Source: Tanticharoenia sakaeratensis NBRC 103193 (GTDB lineage: Bacteria; Pseudomonadota; Alphaproteobacteria; Acetobacterales; Acetobacteraceae). From it: a stretch of DNA of 32,612 nucleotides. The DNA is taken from positions 1 to 32,612 of the forward strand of contig NZ_BALE01000040.1 in the NCBI RefSeq assembly GCF_000963885.1, read 5' to 3'. Of this stretch, positions 17,847-25,781 are shown one piece after another. Positions within the stretch are counted from its first letter, which is position 1. Each line of letters starts with the position of its first letter. The notes below the pieces were generated by a model, which did not search any database, was not told the origin of the DNA, and saw nothing but the letters and a program-made list of their open reading frames with translations. A program made the position numbers and the translations under genes.

Positions 17847-19716
17847 GCTTGAGCATCATCGTGCCGCCGAGTTCTTCGGCGTTACTGAGCGTGACACTGC
17901 TGCGATAGTAGCGTGTCACATCATGGCCGATCCCGATCGCGACGAGTTCCACGTCCCGGCTGCTCTCGATCGTCTCGATGACGTCGCGCAGATGCTGTTC
18001 GAGATAGTTGCTGGGATTGGCCGAGAACGTGCTGTCGTCCACCGGCGCGCCGTCGGAGATCACCATGAGGATGCGCCGGTGCTCGCTGCGGCGGCGCAGG
18101 CGACGGTAAGCCCACTGCAGGGCTTCGCCGTCGATGTTCTCCTTCAGCAGGCCTTCGCGCAGCATCAGTCCAAGATTGCGCCGTGAGCGGCGCCACGGGC
18201 TGTCGGCCGCCTTGTAGATGACGTGACGCAAATCGTTCAGGCGTCCGGGCTGCTCGGGACGGCCGGCCTTGACCCATTTCTCGCGGCTCATGCCGCCTTT
18301 CCATGCACGCGTCGTGAAGCCCAGTACCTCGACCTTCACACCGCAGCGCTCCAGCGTGCGGGCCAGGATGTCGCCGCACATGGCCGCAACCGTAATCGGC
18401 CGACCCCGCATCGATCCGGAATTGTCGATCAGCAGGGTCACGACGGTATCGCGGAACTCCGCCTCGCGCTCGTTCTTGTAGGACAGGGACAGCGTCGGGT
18501 TGACGACGACGCGCGACAGACGCCCGGCGTCGAGGATGCCTTCCTCAAGATCGAACTCCCAGGAGCGCTGCTGCTGGGCCATGAGCTTGCGCTGCAGACG
18601 GTTGGCCAGACGGGACACCACGCCCTGCAGGCTTGCGAGCTGCTGGTCCAGCTGCTGCCGGAGCCGGTCGAGTTCGCCCGTGTCGCAAAGCGCTTCCGCG
18701 CCGATCTCTTCGTCGAACTCGGTCGTGAAGGCCTTGTATCGTGGGATCGGTGCGAAATCCGCTTCCGGAAGGTCGTCACCTGCCTGCGGGCCGGCCGGCT
18801 GCTCGGATCCCGTTGCGTCTTCGCCCGGTTCGCCGTCGCCTTCCTGCGCTTCCTCGCCCTCGGCGGCTTCGGGCTGCGCCGCCTGGTCCTCGTCGAGCCC
18901 CGGCTGAGGCTGCTCCATCGCCTGGCCTTCGGGCGTGTCATCGTCAGGCGATTCGTCCTCGCCGGCGTCGTCAGGCGTAGTTTCGGTTTCCTCGGCCGGC
19001 ACTTCGGTCAACTCGCAGGCACCGAGCAGCGCACCGGACGCGCGTGCGAATGCGGCCTGATCGCCCTGCGTGCGCGCCATGTCGGCAAGAGCCTTGTGGG
19101 CCTCGGGCGTCAGCGCCTCCCGCCACGCGGCAAGGGCGGGACCTGCTTCGCGCGGCGCCGGCGTTCCGGTCATCGCCTCGCGTGCCAGCAGGCCAAGCGC
19201 CATCGAAGCCGGCATGTCCGACTGCTGGGTCATGCGTGCGCACCCAGCAGCACGGCATTCCTGCGCCCATTTCGCGTCCAGATTGGCCTGAACACCTGCC
19301 ATATGCCGTGCGCCGAAGCTCTCGCAGCGCGCATGTTCGATTGCCAGGAACGCATCACGTGCCGCAGTCTCCGGCGGCGCGAGACGCGCATGCAGCGCGC
19401 GGTCATGGTGACGGATCCACAGGGCCGCGCTGTCGGCCGCAGCCCGGACCTTCGCGATCTCCACCGCTGGCATGCCACGCGGCACGAACGGCAACTGAAC
19501 CGCACTTTCGCCCGGCTTCGCAGGTGCGTTCGCCGCACCCTGGAACGAGACCATCGTCTCCGGCTCGCCGCCCATGGCGCGCAGCGTTGCGGCCGTTACG
19601 CGGCGGAATGCCTCGCTGGCTTCATCGCCGGGCGGCGTCGGCACCTGGCCCGGCCGGCCGGCGTCCGTTGCTTTCGGCGCGACCGCCGGAGCTTTCGGAA
19701 TCGGACGTCTGGACAT
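17827..19716 (-). CDS. cobT: Cobaltochelatase subunit CobT
   Basis: Subunit of the aerobic ATP-dependent cobaltochelatase (CobN-CobS-CobT), which inserts cobalt into hydrogenobyrinic acid a,c-diamide during vitamin B12 synthesis. The 629-aa protein has the typical layout: a helical N-terminal region, a highly acidic Glu/Asp/Gln stretch at about residues 235-315, and a C-terminal von Willebrand A domain with the MIDAS motif DNSGS at 431-435. It follows cobS by only 4 nt on the same strand, so the two are almost certainly co-transcribed. CobN, the large porphyrin-binding subunit, is not in this window. Its end overlaps the convergent decarboxylase gene by 20 bp, leaving no room for a terminator. 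Confidence 0.97.
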   Translation of the reverse strand: MSRRPIPKAPAVAPKATDAGRPGQVPTPPGDEASEAFRRVTAATLRAMGGEPETMVSFQGAANAPAKPGESAVQLPFVPRGMPAVEIAKVRAAADSAALWIRHHDRALHARLAPPETAARDAFLAIEHARCESFGARHMAGVQANLDAKWAQECRAAGCARMTQQSDMPASMALGLLAREAMTGTPAPREAGPALAAWREALTPEAHKALADMARTQGDQAAFARASGALLGACELTEVPAEETETTPDDAGEDESPDDDTPEGQAMEQPQPGLDEDQAAQPEAAEGEEAQEGDGEPGEDATGSEQPAGPQAGDDLPEADFAPIPRYKAFTTEFDEEIGAEALCDTGELDRLRQQLDQQLASLQGVVSRLANRLQRKLMAQQQRSWEFDLEEGILDAGRLSRVVVNPTLSLSYKNEREAEFRDTVVTLLIDNSGSMRGRPITVAAMCGDILARTLERCGVKVEVLGFTTRAWKGGMSREKWVKAGRPEQPGRLNDLRHVIYKAADSPWRRSRRNLGLMLREGLLKENIDGEALQWAYRRLRRRSEHRRILMVISDGAPVDDSTFSANPSNYLEQHLRDVIETIESSRDVELVAIGIGHDVTRYYRSSVTLSNAEELGGTMMLKLSELFA

Positions 19717-19720
19717 GAAA

Positions 19721-20737
19721 TCAGGCCAGCGGGTTCTGGTTGAAGCAGCGCTGGTAGTATTCGGCGACGATCGAACGCTCTGCCTCGTCGCACTTGTTCA
19801 GGAACGTCACACGGAACGCATAGACAAGATCGCCGAAGATGCGCTCGTTCTCGGCCCATGCAATGACCGTGCGAGGGGACATCACGGTCGAAATGTCGCC
19901 CGCGATGAAGCCCGCGCGCGTAAGATTGGCCAGCGCCACCATGCGCTCGATCTGCTGACGTGCAGCCGGCTTTTCGGCGTCGGCACCGATCTTGGCGCGC
20001 ACGATCGCCGCCTCCTGCTCGATCGGCAGGTAATTCAGCGTAGTGACCACGCTCCAGCGGTCCATCTGACCCTGATTGATCTGCTGCGTGCCGTGATACA
20101 GCCCGGTCGTGTCACCCAGGCCTACGGTGTTCGCCGTGGCGAAGAGGCGGAATGCCGGATGCGGACGAATCACGCGGTTCTGGTCGAGCAGCGTGAGATG
20201 ACCTTCGACCTCCAGCACACGCTGGATGACGAACATCACGTCGGGGCGGCCCGCATCGTATTCGTCGAACACCAGTGCGCAGGGATGCTGCAGGCTCCAC
20301 GGCAGCAGGCCTTCGCGAAACTCGGTCACCTGCTTGCCGTCCCGCAGGACGATCGCATCCTTGCCGATGAGATCGATGCGCGAGATGTGACTGTCGAGGT
20401 TGATGCGTACGCAGGGCCAGTTCAGGCGGGCCGCGATCTGCTCGATATGCGATGACTTGCCAGTGCCATGGTAGCCCTGGACCATGACGCGGCGGTTGTA
20501 GGCGAAGCCTGCCAGGATGGCGCGCGTCGTGTCGCTGTCGAAGCGGTAGGTCGTATCGATATCAGGCACATGTTCGGTACGGACCGAAAACGCCGGGACC
20601 TCCATGTCGAAATCGACGCCGAACGTCTCGCGGGCCGAGACCTTTACATCGGGAAGGCCAAGCACGGAGGTCGGCGGTGCGCCGCCATCGTGGGTCGTGA
20701 CGGCTTCCGGTGTATCGGTGGCTGCGAAGTCATTCAT
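19721..20737 (-). CDS. cobS: Cobaltochelatase subunit CobS (AAA+ ATPase)
   Basis: MoxR-like AAA+ ATPase that works with CobT and CobN in aerobic cobalt insertion. The 338-aa protein has Walker A GYHGTGKS (88-95), Walker B ALVFDEYD (154-161), a sensor-1 type segment FRLFATANT, and the conserved [12 protein letters not shown] near the C-terminus. The N-terminal [21 protein letters not shown] stretch is characteristic of CobS rather than other MoxR proteins. It sits between the J-domain gene (54 bp upstream) and cobT (4 bp downstream), all on the minus strand, matching the gene order seen in other alphaproteobacteria. Confidence 0.97.
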   Translation of the reverse strand: MNDFAATDTPEAVTTHDGGAPPTSVLGLPDVKVSARETFGVDFDMEVPAFSVRTEHVPDIDTTYRFDSDTTRAILAGFAYNRRVMVQGYHGTGKSSHIEQIAARLNWPCVRINLDSHISRIDLIGKDAIVLRDGKQVTEFREGLLPWSLQHPCALVFDEYDAGRPDVMFVIQRVLEVEGHLTLLDQNRVIRPHPAFRLFATANTVGLGDTTGLYHGTQQINQGQMDRWSVVTTLNYLPIEQEAAIVRAKIGADAEKPAARQQIERMVALANLTRAGFIAGDISTVMSPRTVIAWAENERIFGDLVYAFRVTFLNKCDEAERSIVAEYYQRCFNQNPLA

Positions 20738-20791
20738 GAGATGCTGGTCCAGTTTCGTCTGTCTGTCATATGGCGGTGGTGTCCACCGAAT

Positions 20792-21400
20792 TCAGCTGGC
20801 GGTCTGCAGATCGGGGCGTGCGGTTGCAAGGTGGGCCCGCACCGCAGTGTAGGCCACGTTGATCTCCTTGAGGCGTTCTTCCGCAGCGCGGTCACCGCCA
20901 TTCGCGTCCGGATGATGTTGCCGGGCAAGAGATTTGTAACGCGACTTCAGCTCGTCGAGCGACAACGGCCAGCCAAGCCCGAGCGTGTCCAGCGGCTGGC
21001 GCAGGGGCTCCGGCGCCCGTGGGCGGCCAGCCTCGCGGGCGCGCGCCTGGTCCGCGCGTTGCTGGCGCCCGGCGCCCAGGATGTCCAGCGGGTCCAGGAC
21101 CTCGTCTTCGTCAAAGACGGCGCCGCCGCGATTGCCCAGCCGCCAGGTCGGCCGCTGCCACGAGGTGTCGGCGCGGATATGGGCCTCGATCTGGCCGGGC
21201 GTCATGCCCTTGTAATAGTCCCATTTCGCATTGTACTCGCGGACGTGCTCGAGGCAGAACCAGAAATACTGGTTCAGCGCATCGCGCCCGCGCGGCGCGC
21301 GATAGCCCGCCGGCTGGTCACAACCGGGCATGTCGCAGCACTGCTGGGGAGCGTTCGGGTCAGGGTCGAACGCACGATGTCGGGTTGCCTTGCGTATCAT
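20792..21400 (-). CDS. J-domain (DnaJ-like) protein linked to cobaltochelatase genes
   Basis: A 202-aa protein with a C-terminal J-domain at about residues 138-192, carrying the HPD motif at 163-165 (QHHPDANGGD) that activates DnaK-type ATPases. The N-terminal part has a possible metal site: Cys21, Cys22, Cys27, Cys49 and His52 (CCDMPGCDQPAGYR and FWFCLEHVREYNAKWDYYKG). The inverse of classical DnaJ order, with J at the C-terminus, suggests a specialised co-chaperone. I start it at the ATG at 21400 (MIRKATRHRAF), since the in-frame stretch further upstream runs antisense through bolA and has shadow composition. It heads the operon with cobS and cobT and is divergent from bolA across 83 bp. 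Confidence 0.93.
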   Translation of the reverse strand: MIRKATRHRAFDPDPNAPQQCCDMPGCDQPAGYRAPRGRDALNQYFWFCLEHVREYNAKWDYYKGMTPGQIEAHIRADTSWQRPTWRLGNRGGAVFDEDEVLDPLDILGAGRQQRADQARAREAGRPRAPEPLRQPLDTLGLGWPLSLDELKSRYKSLARQHHPDANGGDRAAEERLKEINVAYTAVRAHLATARPDLQTAS

Positions 21401-21483
21401 GGTTGGACGTTTATGTGCGTCGCGAGCCGGATGACGCAAGGTCTGCCTTGGCAGCATCGGCAGAGAAGGAAAGCGGGAAAACA

Positions 21484-21813
21484 ATGGCGCATGTTCACGG
21501 CACCGGAGATGACGGAACGACAGGGCGGGGCGACGGCCCGCGTGCACGCCGGATCGCGGCCATTCTGCGCGATGCGTTGGCGCCCACGGTTCTGGACGTG
21601 CAGGACGACAGCGCGCGCCATGCCCATCATGCCGGCATGCGGGGCCATCCCGAGGGGAGCGAGACGCATTTCGATGTGCTCGTGACCAGTGCGCGCTTCG
21701 AGGGGCTGAGCCGGGTCCAGCGCCATCGTCTCGTACACGATCTGCTGAAGGACGAGTTCGCGACCGGGCTGCATGCCCTGTCCCTGCATCTCGACGTGGC
21801 AGATCACGCATGA
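21484..21813 (+). CDS. bolA: BolA family protein
   Basis: Small (109 aa) BolA-fold protein. Family members bind Fe-S clusters jointly with monothiol glutaredoxins or act as regulators. The core has ARRIAAILRDALAPTVLDV (helix 1 and strand), a His-containing loop (ARHAHHAGM), FDVLVTSARFEGLSRVQRHRLV and the C-terminal GLHALSLHL, matching the conserved ...RHRLVHxxL...HALSL pattern. The ATG at 21484 has a purine-rich AAGGAAAG about 13 nt upstream. It is divergent from the J-domain gene and overlaps the next gene by ATGA, so the two are translationally coupled. The bolA/dnaJ-like/cobS/cobT neighbourhood is shared with other alphaproteobacteria. Confidence 0.94.
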   Translation: MAHVHGTGDDGTTGRGDGPRARRIAAILRDALAPTVLDVQDDSARHAHHAGMRGHPEGSETHFDVLVTSARFEGLSRVQRHRLVHDLLKDEFATGLHALSLHLDVADHA

Positions 21814-22418
21814 GGCGGGCTTTTCAGATCGTCGCCCAGATCGTCGCACTGGCGGCACTCGCGGGCTGTGCGCAGGGCGGCCTGTCGGGTCTGCCGTCCG
21901 ATCAGCAGGCCGATGCGCGGCGTGTCGAGCGCTACTTCGCCGCCATGGGGCCGATGCGTGCCCAGGTGGTGCAGACCTGGCCGGATGGTTCGGCAAGCAC
22001 CGGCACACTGGATTACGTGCCGGGGATGATGCGCGTCGATTATGGCGCGCCGCGTCCGATGCAGATGGTCGCAGGTCACGGCCATATCGTCGTTCAGGAT
22101 GCAGCCAGCGGTTCGCTGACGAGGCTCTCGCTGTCGCGCAATCCGCTCGGCCTGTTGCTGCGCACTCCGGTCCGCTTCGATCGCGGGATCGCCGTAACAT
22201 CGGTGCAGCGTGGGCGGGGCTGGCTGCAGTTGTCCGTCAGCGAGGCGGATAATCCGTCTCAGGGGCGGCTGACCCTGCAATTTGCCGACGCGGCCACAGG
22301 CCTTTCGCTGCTCGGGCTGGATGGCGTCGATGCCCGCGGCCACGAGCTTGTGCTTCACTTCACTGGCTGGACGAAGGTCGCGGGCTTCCCGGAGGGAACG
22401 TTCAACGACCCGCAGTGA
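21810..22418 (+). CDS. LolA-like outer-membrane lipoprotein carrier, itself a predicted lipoprotein
   Basis: A 202-aa LolA-fold protein. The mature part has [40 protein letters not shown], the half-barrel pattern by which LolA family members bind lipids. Unlike classical soluble LolA, the N-terminus ends in a lipobox: LAALAGC with Cys20, so the protein is predicted to be lipid-anchored. It starts at an ATG overlapping the bolA stop (ATGA) and converges on lipB, whose 3' end overlaps by 17 bp. Alphaproteobacterial LolA genes are more often found near ftsK or xth, so this may be a LolA paralogue with a different job. Confidence 0.85.
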   Translation: MRRAFQIVAQIVALAALAGCAQGGLSGLPSDQQADARRVERYFAAMGPMRAQVVQTWPDGSASTGTLDYVPGMMRVDYGAPRPMQMVAGHGHIVVQDAASGSLTRLSLSRNPLGLLLRTPVRFDRGIAVTSVQRGRGWLQLSVSEADNPSQGRLTLQFADAATGLSLLGLDGVDARGHELVLHFTGWTKVAGFPEGTFNDPQ

Positions 22419-23118
22419 GGTCGGGACGAGGCGCGGAGCCGAACACAACAGGCCAGGCCTCGGCCAGGGCTCGATCAAGATCGGCCATAGTCAGGTCCGG
22501 TCTGATTTTGGCCAGACTGGTGACGCCGAATTCCGGAAGGCCGCACGGCACGATACCGCCGAAATCGCTCAGGTCCGGGTCGCAATTAATCGAAACCCCG
22601 TGCCAGGACACCCATCGACTGATCCGCACGCCGATCGCGGCAATCTTGGCCTCACGGCCGTTTTCCACATCGTGCGTCCAGACGCCCACACGGCCTTCGC
22701 GAACGAACGAGACGACGTCGAGACGTCGGAGCGTCTCGATCAGCCAGGCCTCGAGGGACGCGACATAGGCCCTGACGTCTTTCGGTCTGAGGGGAGGGGA
22801 CGGATTGGCCAGGTCAAGCATGACATAGGCGATTCGCTGTCCCGGCCCGTGATAGGTCCATTGACCGCCTCTTCCGGCCGCGTAGGTCGGAAAACCCCGC
22901 GGATTGAACAGATCCTCCGGCCGCGCCGACGTTCCGGCCGTGTAAAGTGGCGGATGTTCCAGCAACCATACCTGCGGCGCGGCTGTCCCGGCACGAATGG
23001 CGGCCACGCGTTCGGCCATCGCGTTCTGTGCTGTCTCGTAGTCGACCAGCGTTTTTTCAGTTCGCCACGAGATTTCGTTCAGAATCGTATCTGTGGCGAT
23101 TGCGGGCATGCTGCGCAT
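22402..23118 (-). CDS. lipB: Lipoyl(octanoyl) transferase LipB
   Basis: Transfers octanoyl from acyl carrier protein to lipoyl domains of 2-oxoacid dehydrogenases and the glycine cleavage H protein, the first step of endogenous lipoylation. The 238-aa protein shows [13 protein letters not shown] (His90), the catalytic Lys158 in [18 protein letters not shown], and the catalytic Cys192 in [16 protein letters not shown]. The start at 23118 ([10 protein letters not shown]) has an in-frame ATG three codons later as an alternative. It is monocistronic here and convergent with the LolA-like gene, with a 17-bp overlap of the 3' ends. Confidence 0.97.
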   Translation of the reverse strand: MRSMPAIATDTILNEISWRTEKTLVDYETAQNAMAERVAAIRAGTAAPQVWLLEHPPLYTAGTSARPEDLFNPRGFPTYAAGRGGQWTYHGPGQRIAYVMLDLANPSPPLRPKDVRAYVASLEAWLIETLRRLDVVSFVREGRVGVWTHDVENGREAKIAAIGVRISRWVSWHGVSINCDPDLSDFGGIVPCGLPEFGVTSLAKIRPDLTMADLDRALAEAWPVVFGSAPRPDLTAGR

Positions 23119-23175
23119 CGGTTATAGGCCCCTCCACCGAGCGGTATCACCCATCAGGGCACTGCTTGTCACGAT

Positions 23176-23261
23176 GCGGTCGTGGCGGAATGGTAGACGC
23201 GCAAGCTTGAGGTGCTTGTGGGGGCAACCCCGTGGAAGTTCGAGTCTTCTCGACCGCACCA
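23176..23261 (+). tRNA. tRNA-Leu(GAG)
   Basis: A class II tRNA of 86 nt. The acceptor stem GCGGTCG pairs with CGACCGC. The D arm (GGCGGAATGGTAGACGC) is normal. The anticodon stem CAAGC/GCTTG closes the loop TTGAGGT, with anticodon GAG at 23209-23211. A long variable arm forms a stem (TGGGGGCAACCCCGT), as expected for leucine, and the T arm contains TTCGAGT. Discriminator A is at 23258 and the CCA end is encoded (23259-23261). It lies 57 bp from the divergent lipB start. Confidence 0.97.
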
Positions 23262-23282
23262 GATGATCCCATATGGATCATC
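23262..23282. repeat. Hairpin just after tRNA-Leu
   Basis: GATGATCC and GGATCATC form a perfect 8-bp stem around the 5-nt loop CATAT, starting one base after the CCA end. It could be a tRNA 3'-trailer processing structure or part of the termination region; there is no T-tract directly after it. Confidence 0.45.
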
Positions 23283-23297
23283 TCACTCTGATACCCC

Positions 23298-23333
23298 GAT
23301 CGATTGACGCCTTGCGTCATCGATCCGGGTTTT
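23298..23333 (+). terminator. Probable terminator of tRNA-Leu
   Basis: GATCGATTGACGC (23298-23310) pairs with GCGTCATCGATC (23314-23325) with one bulged T, closing a short loop. It is followed by CGGGTTTTC, a short T-run. This is a reasonable intrinsic terminator about 40 nt after the tRNA, although the T-tract is short. Confidence 0.55.
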
Positions 23334-23638
23334 CACGAAAAAATCAGATCACGAACTGCAACGGTTACGCGATGTAACCGTTGTGCAATCGGCGTTATGC
23401 GGCATCTGCCATGATGTTGCCGCACCATGCCCGCAGGTAGGTTGGCACGGCCAGACCAGCTTGCTTGCCAGCACCGGTTGCGCCCGTTAAGGCGGAAATC
23501 AGGTGGGCGTGCGTCGTCGTGAGTTTCGGTAACATTGTTGCCGGGCTGATGGGGGCGTAGTTTGCGTTTGCTGTCGTCTCATCATCTCGTGCGGCGATGT
23601 CGCGTGTCGACGTCCGCCTTAGTCTATTGAGAGGTTTC
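23334..23638. other. Intergenic region between tRNA-Leu terminator and galU
   Basis: About 305 bp with no convincing gene. It contains the perfect 10-bp inverted repeat listed separately at 23359-23383. A 46-aa minus-strand reading frame (start 23535, stop 23395) has no ribosome binding site and no recognisable similarity. The galU promoter should be in the right half, but I see no clear -35/-10 pair. Confidence 0.5.
23359..23383. repeat. Perfect 10-bp inverted repeat
   Basis: CAACGGTTAC (23359-23368) and GTAACCGTTG (23374-23383) are exact inverted copies around the loop GCGAT. No T-tract follows on either strand. It may be a regulator operator for galU or a structural element of an untranslated RNA. 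Confidence 0.5.
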
Positions 23639-24514
23639 GTGATCAAGCCCCTGAAAAAAGCAGTTCTGCCGGTCGCCGGCCTCGGCACGCGTTTTCTCCC
23701 CGCGACCAAGGCGATGCCGAAGGAAATGCTGCCTGTCGTGGACAAGCCGCTGATCCAGTATGCGATCGACGAGGCGCGCGAAGCCGGAATCGAGGAATTC
23801 TGCCTGATCACCGGACGGGGCAAGGACAGCCTCATCGACTATTTCGACATCGCATTCGAGCTTGAGACCACGCTGCGCGAGCGCGGCAAGAAGTCCGCTC
23901 TGGAAGCGCTGGAGCCGAGCGGTATCCCGGCAGGCTCGATGGTCGCCGTGCGTCAGCAGGAGCCGCTTGGTCTGGGCCACGCCATCTGGTGTGCGCGGTC
24001 GTTCATCGGCAATGACCCGTTCGCGATCCTGCTGCCGGATGACATCGTCCAGAGCGGTCGCAGCTGCGTCGCGCAGCTGGTCGATGCCTACAACACGACG
24101 GGCGGCAATGTCGTGGCCGTCACGGAAGTGCCGAAGGAACATACCAACCGTTACGGGATTCTCGAGACCGGTGCCGATGATGGTCGTATGGTCGAGGTCA
24201 AGGGACTGGTTGAGAAGCCGGATCCGAAGGATGCGCCGTCCAACCTGTCGATTATCGGCCGGTATGTTCTTATGCCTGAGGTGATGAAGTATCTCGCGAA
24301 GCTCGAGCGTGGTGCCGGCGGTGAGGTTCAGCTGACGGACGCGATGGCCAAGATGATCGGCGAAGTGCCTTTCCATGGCCTTCGTTACGAAGGAACGCGT
24401 TTCGACTGCGGCGACAAGGCAGGCTTCCTTGAGGCGCAGATCGCGTTCTCGATCAATCGTCCCGACCTTGGCGCCGCGGTTCGCGAGTTTCTGAAGAAAT
24501 ACACTGCGGCCTGA
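23639..24514 (+). CDS. galU: UTP-glucose-1-phosphate uridylyltransferase GalU
   Basis: Makes UDP-glucose from UTP and glucose-1-phosphate, feeding surface polysaccharides and, in many acetic acid bacteria, cellulose. The 291-aa protein has the nucleotide-binding signature GLGTRFLPATKAMPKEMLP at residues 14-32, VDKPLIQYAIDEA, the substrate loop LGHAIWCARSFIGNDPFAILLPDD, and the C-terminal FDCGDKAGFLEAQIAF. I use the GTG at 23639 (VIKPLKKAVLPVAG) because GAGAGG lies 4-9 nt upstream and family members start here; an in-frame ATG 42 nt upstream would add 14 non-conserved residues. It has no close partner, and a long gene-poor stretch follows it. Confidence 0.96.
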   Translation: MIKPLKKAVLPVAGLGTRFLPATKAMPKEMLPVVDKPLIQYAIDEAREAGIEEFCLITGRGKDSLIDYFDIAFELETTLRERGKKSALEALEPSGIPAGSMVAVRQQEPLGLGHAIWCARSFIGNDPFAILLPDDIVQSGRSCVAQLVDAYNTTGGNVVAVTEVPKEHTNRYGILETGADDGRMVEVKGLVEKPDPKDAPSNLSIIGRYVLMPEVMKYLAKLERGAGGEVQLTDAMAKMIGEVPFHGLRYEGTRFDCGDKAGFLEAQIAFSINRPDLGAAVREFLKKYTAA

Positions 24515-25398
24515 TTGCAGTCACGTCCAATACGGTCTCGGGTCTCCACGTTTGGATGTCATGTCCAGCCGGAGGCCTGAGAGCGAGCGTCAGTTTCTTT
24601 GCCTGTGCGATACAACATTCGTATCTGATGGATTGGATCAGCCCGGAGTCCGGACAGGCCCTATGTCTGCGGCCCGACGTAAATAGGTAATGGTCGTATC
24701 CAGTGCGCAGTCGGCATTCAGTACAAGCGCGCCACGTTTAACGGTGTCGCGAACGGCGAAACCGGGCATCCGCACAGGTGCTGTAATCAATTTTGTCCTC
24801 TGCATATTTTAGCAGATAGTTGAAGAGCGCCATCAATATGTGCGGCATCGGACGTTCGCTTTAAGCGACAGCAGTCTCTCGCTGCCCTCCAGCCGCGGCT
24901 CATCAGATCGACCCTTCAGCAGCTGCGTATTGTCAGGCCTCGAATTGTTTATCCCGATAGCGCCGCTTATGTCCCGATTTCGCCGTCATGTGCATGAGAA
25001 CGCTTATGTATTGGCACTGCCGACTGGCTGAAGCGTGTGTCTGAGTAAGCAAAATCCTGAATATCAAGGCTTTTCGGTGCGGCGGCGGATAGGGTTTTCC
25101 AAGTCCGGGAGTGAAGACGCTATCATGTGCGTCCGGGCTTGATCCGCGACTAGTGTTTCTAACATGCAGTATCAGGTGGCCGACTGGCATCCCCTTCGAA
25201 GAACTCGCTGCTGCGGTGAATCGGATGTTTTCAGAGCGGGATGTCATGCTTGCGGAGCGCCAGCGCGGTCGAATTGCGCCGAGCGTCAGCAAACATTGCA
25301 GCTTCAGCCAATCAGCCCGTGTCGACTGCTCGTATCGCATATCCAGAGACCGGGAAGGAACTGACAACGTGATCACTACGGATACCGGAGTCTGAGAT
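24515..25398. other. 884-bp gene-poor region between galU and DUF3553 gene
   Basis: This stretch is visibly less GC-rich than its neighbours and holds no recognisable gene. The longest reading frames are 94 aa on the plus strand (25111-25395) and 158 aa on the minus strand (24933-25409). They have unusual codon use and no known motifs. A 55-aa minus frame is listed separately. I saw no T-arm, tmRNA tag or RNase P signature, and no clear terminator after galU. It may be a decayed insertion or an unrecognised RNA. Confidence 0.45.
24638..24805 (-). CDS. Possible small protein (55 aa), doubtful
   Basis: Frame from ATG 24805 to TGA 24638. The peptide (MQRTKLITAPVRMPGFAVRD...) has a mildly natural composition and codon pattern, with an upstream in-frame stop two codons before the ATG. 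There is no Shine-Dalgarno and I recognise no family. It lies in an otherwise gene-poor region and could be a remnant of a longer gene or chance. Confidence 0.2.
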   Translation of the reverse strand: MQRTKLITAPVRMPGFAVRDTVKRGALVLNADCALDTTITYLRRAADIGPVRTPG

Positions 25399-25590
25399 AT
25401 GGATGGCAAACTCCGTCTGCAGCCATTTCGATCGTTTCTCGAGCCGGGTCAGTATGTCGCGCATCCTGACCACCCCGAGTGGGGCTCGGGGCAGGTTCAG
25501 TCTGCTGTGTCATCGCGCGTAACAGTAACATTCGAAAATGTCGGCAAGGTCGTCATCGATGCGTCCCGCGTGAGCCTTCAGATAATGTAA
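25399..25590 (+). CDS. DUF3553 small protein
   Basis: A 63-aa protein matching the DUF3553 family: an FLEPGQYVAHPDHPEWGSGQ segment (residues 13-32) followed by VTVTFENVGKVVIDASRVSLQ, a small beta-rich fold found mainly in alphaproteobacteria. The same kind of module occurs in the C-terminal part of some UvrD-like helicases and in CarD-like proteins, hinting at a nucleic-acid or polymerase interaction, but the role is unknown. The ATG at 25399 has GGAGTCTGAGAT upstream, a weak ribosome binding site. It is isolated, with 191 bp to the TonB receptor. Confidence 0.8.
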   Translation: MDGKLRLQPFRSFLEPGQYVAHPDHPEWGSGQVQSAVSSRVTVTFENVGKVVIDASRVSLQIM

Positions 25591-25781
25591 CGGAATCATT
25601 CGAAAATCTTCTTACAGTGAGTCGATCGTAACGGGCCGCCCAAGTCGTTGCGTCTTTGCCACAGTATGTAGCTTTGTGACCGAGTGATGCGAGCTATGCG
25701 TTGTGCACAGGACGGACCACGTGTCATCAGACTGTCATTCCGGAGTTACATCCGAAGACATTTTCCGATCGAGATCCGTTT

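Noticed and set aside
23395-23580. tmRNA-like tag on the minus strand (frame reading ANANYAP, resembling an ssrA peptide tag).
   Set aside because: The frame runs on for dozens of codons without the expected short tag ending and stop, and no acceptor stem or T-arm is found nearby; it also sits in the galU upstream region.
24933-25409. 158-aa minus-strand and 94-aa plus-strand frames in the gene-poor region.
   Set aside because: No recognisable motif, odd codon use, no ribosome binding site, and overlap of each other; treated as unassigned.
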